Assembly: GCA_020524245.1 (NCBI GenBank)
Contig: JAIVLN010000009.1
Coordinates: forward strand, 17,839 to 81,838
DNA length: 64,000 bases
Direction: 5' to 3'
Source of the DNA: Rossellomorea aquimaris
GTDB taxonomy: Bacteria > Bacillota > Bacilli > Bacillales > Fictibacillaceae
Below the pieces are notes generated by a model. That model did not search any database and was not told the DNA's origin. It saw only the letters and a program-made list of their open reading frames with translations. The position numbers and the translations under genes are program-made. Below, piece by piece: positions 63,347 through 64,000 of this stretch. Position 1 is the first letter of the stretch. Each line of letters starts with the position of its first letter.

Positions 63347-63421
63347 TGGTGACCCCTACGGGATTCGAACCCGTGTTACCGCCGTGAAAGGGCGGTGTCT
63401 TAACCACTTGACCAAGGGGCC
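63347..63421 (-). tRNA. tRNA-Glu (TTC)
   Basis: GGCCCCT acceptor stem, encoded CCA, anticodon TTC in CCGCCCTTTCACGGCGG. Confidence 0.97.
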
Positions 63422-63436
63422 ATTATTAAACTTTGA

Positions 63437-63512
63437 TGGAGCTTCCAAGCGGGTTCGAACCGCTGACCTCTTCCTTACCATGGAAGTGCTCTACCTGCTG
63501 AGCTATGGAAGC
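63437..63512 (-). tRNA. tRNA-Thr (GGT)
   Basis: GCTTCCA/TGGAAGC acceptor stem, encoded CCA, anticodon GGT in CTTCCATGGTAAGGAAG. It is a second Thr isoacceptor in the cluster. Confidence 0.95.
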
Positions 63513-63515
63513 ATA

Positions 63516-63590
63516 TGGCTCCACAGGCAGGACTCGAACCTGCGACCGATCGGTTAACAGCCGATAGCTCTACCACTGAGCTACTGTGGA
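63516..63590 (-). tRNA. tRNA-Asn (GTT)
   Basis: TCCACAG/CTGTGGA acceptor stem, encoded CCA, anticodon GTT in ATCGGCTGTTAACCGAT. Confidence 0.97.
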
Positions 63591-63613
63591 ATAATCATTG
63601 AAATTAAATAGGT

Positions 63614-63732
<119 letters not shown>

Positions 63733-63885
63733 CATTTCAAAATGATCCACAATCACAATCCTTAGTAAGGACAAGATATATAATACTAAAAACAAAATGC
63801 TTTTGCAAGGGCTTTTTTTAAAAAATGTTCCCTCAAAACTAGATAACGGTACTTGAAAACGTCTTCGATGTTTAAGTATTGTGGT

Positions 63886-64000
63886 TAAGTCCTCGATCGA
63901 TTAGTATCTGTCAGCTTCACGTGTCACCACGCTTCCACACCAGACCTATCAACCTCATCATCTCTGAGGGATCTTACTCGCTTGACGCGATGGGAAATCT
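63886..64000 (-). rRNA. rrl: 23S ribosomal RNA (3' end, partial)
   Basis: The sequence reads, on the plus strand, GGTTAAGTCCTCGATCGATT and GTATCTGTCAGCTTCACGTG, which is the reverse complement of the conserved 23S 3' end. It continues beyond the window. The spacer to 5S (63733-63885) contains AT-rich sequence and the common CCCTCAAAACTAGATAA stretch. Confidence 0.95.

Overview
The window is chromosomal DNA from a motile, endospore-forming member of the Bacillaceae. The evidence is a tricistronic GerA-type germination operon, a Spo0E-like phosphatase gene, a DUF3905 gene, motAB, sigW/rsiW and sigX/rsiX pairs, a glmS ribozyme, a T-box on argS, and a 23S-5S-tRNA cluster. The genus cannot be fixed from the sequence. 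Most of the window is ordinary core chromosome; the unusual material sits in small islands.

Layout. 1-4012: YdbT/YdbS-type membrane proteins, a large intergenic repeat, a D-Ala-D-Ala carboxypeptidase, a Nudix hydrolase and an unknown protein. 4252-5767: an AT-rich two-gene cassette with an RRNPP-type HTH/TPR regulator and, 13 bases downstream, a secreted mini-protein carrying four copies of (F/Y)DENPPM. This looks like a cell-cell signalling system with a multi-copy pheromone precursor and is the leading candidate for a new system. 5802-12392: tag, an ECF sigma/membrane protein pair, a VOC protein, T-box-controlled argS and an LtaS-family enzyme. 12459-12578: a 20-bp tandem repeat. 12637-22783: glutamate dehydrogenase, motAB, rsiX-sigX, the ger operon and an SDR. 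22899-26362: cyanophycin synthetase and cyanophycinase. 26618-30863: a small membrane protein, nadE, a complete type I toxin/antisense-RNA locus, a DUF302 protein, a membrane-anchored thioredoxin fusion and a methyltransferase.

31116-35718 is a reactive-sulfur (persulfide) module: a TSUP exporter, TusA, a rhodanese-persulfide dioxygenase, two DsrE proteins, a TusA-rhodanese fusion, a rhodanese and a CstR repressor. Several ATACCC-N4-GGGTAT operators lie around it. Next to it are cadC and a cadmium/zinc P-type ATPase whose first metal-binding cysteine codon is an in-frame TGA (38020-38022), either a selenocysteine codon or a fresh nonsense mutation. 38622-53410: peptidase E, membrane proteins, argGH, an HD-GYP phosphodiesterase, a SurA-N lipoprotein, a Fur-controlled siderophore uptake locus (yfiY / yfiZ-yfhA), a DUF6944 protein, two very small genes, and an MFS transporter with a divergent XRE-cupin regulator. 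53756-61318: glmS (ribozyme), glmM, cdaR, cdaA, rsiW, sigW and a Spo0E-like gene. 61409-64000: arginase, nine tRNAs, 5S and the 3' end of 23S, with two truncated tRNA copies in the tRNA array.

Genes that work together: cphA/cphB, rocF and glutamate dehydrogenase can form a store-and-release route for arginine nitrogen, and the latter two carry cre-like sites. sigX and the first ECF operon carry self-type ECF promoters. cdaA, cdaR, glmM and glmS link c-di-AMP to cell-wall precursor supply.
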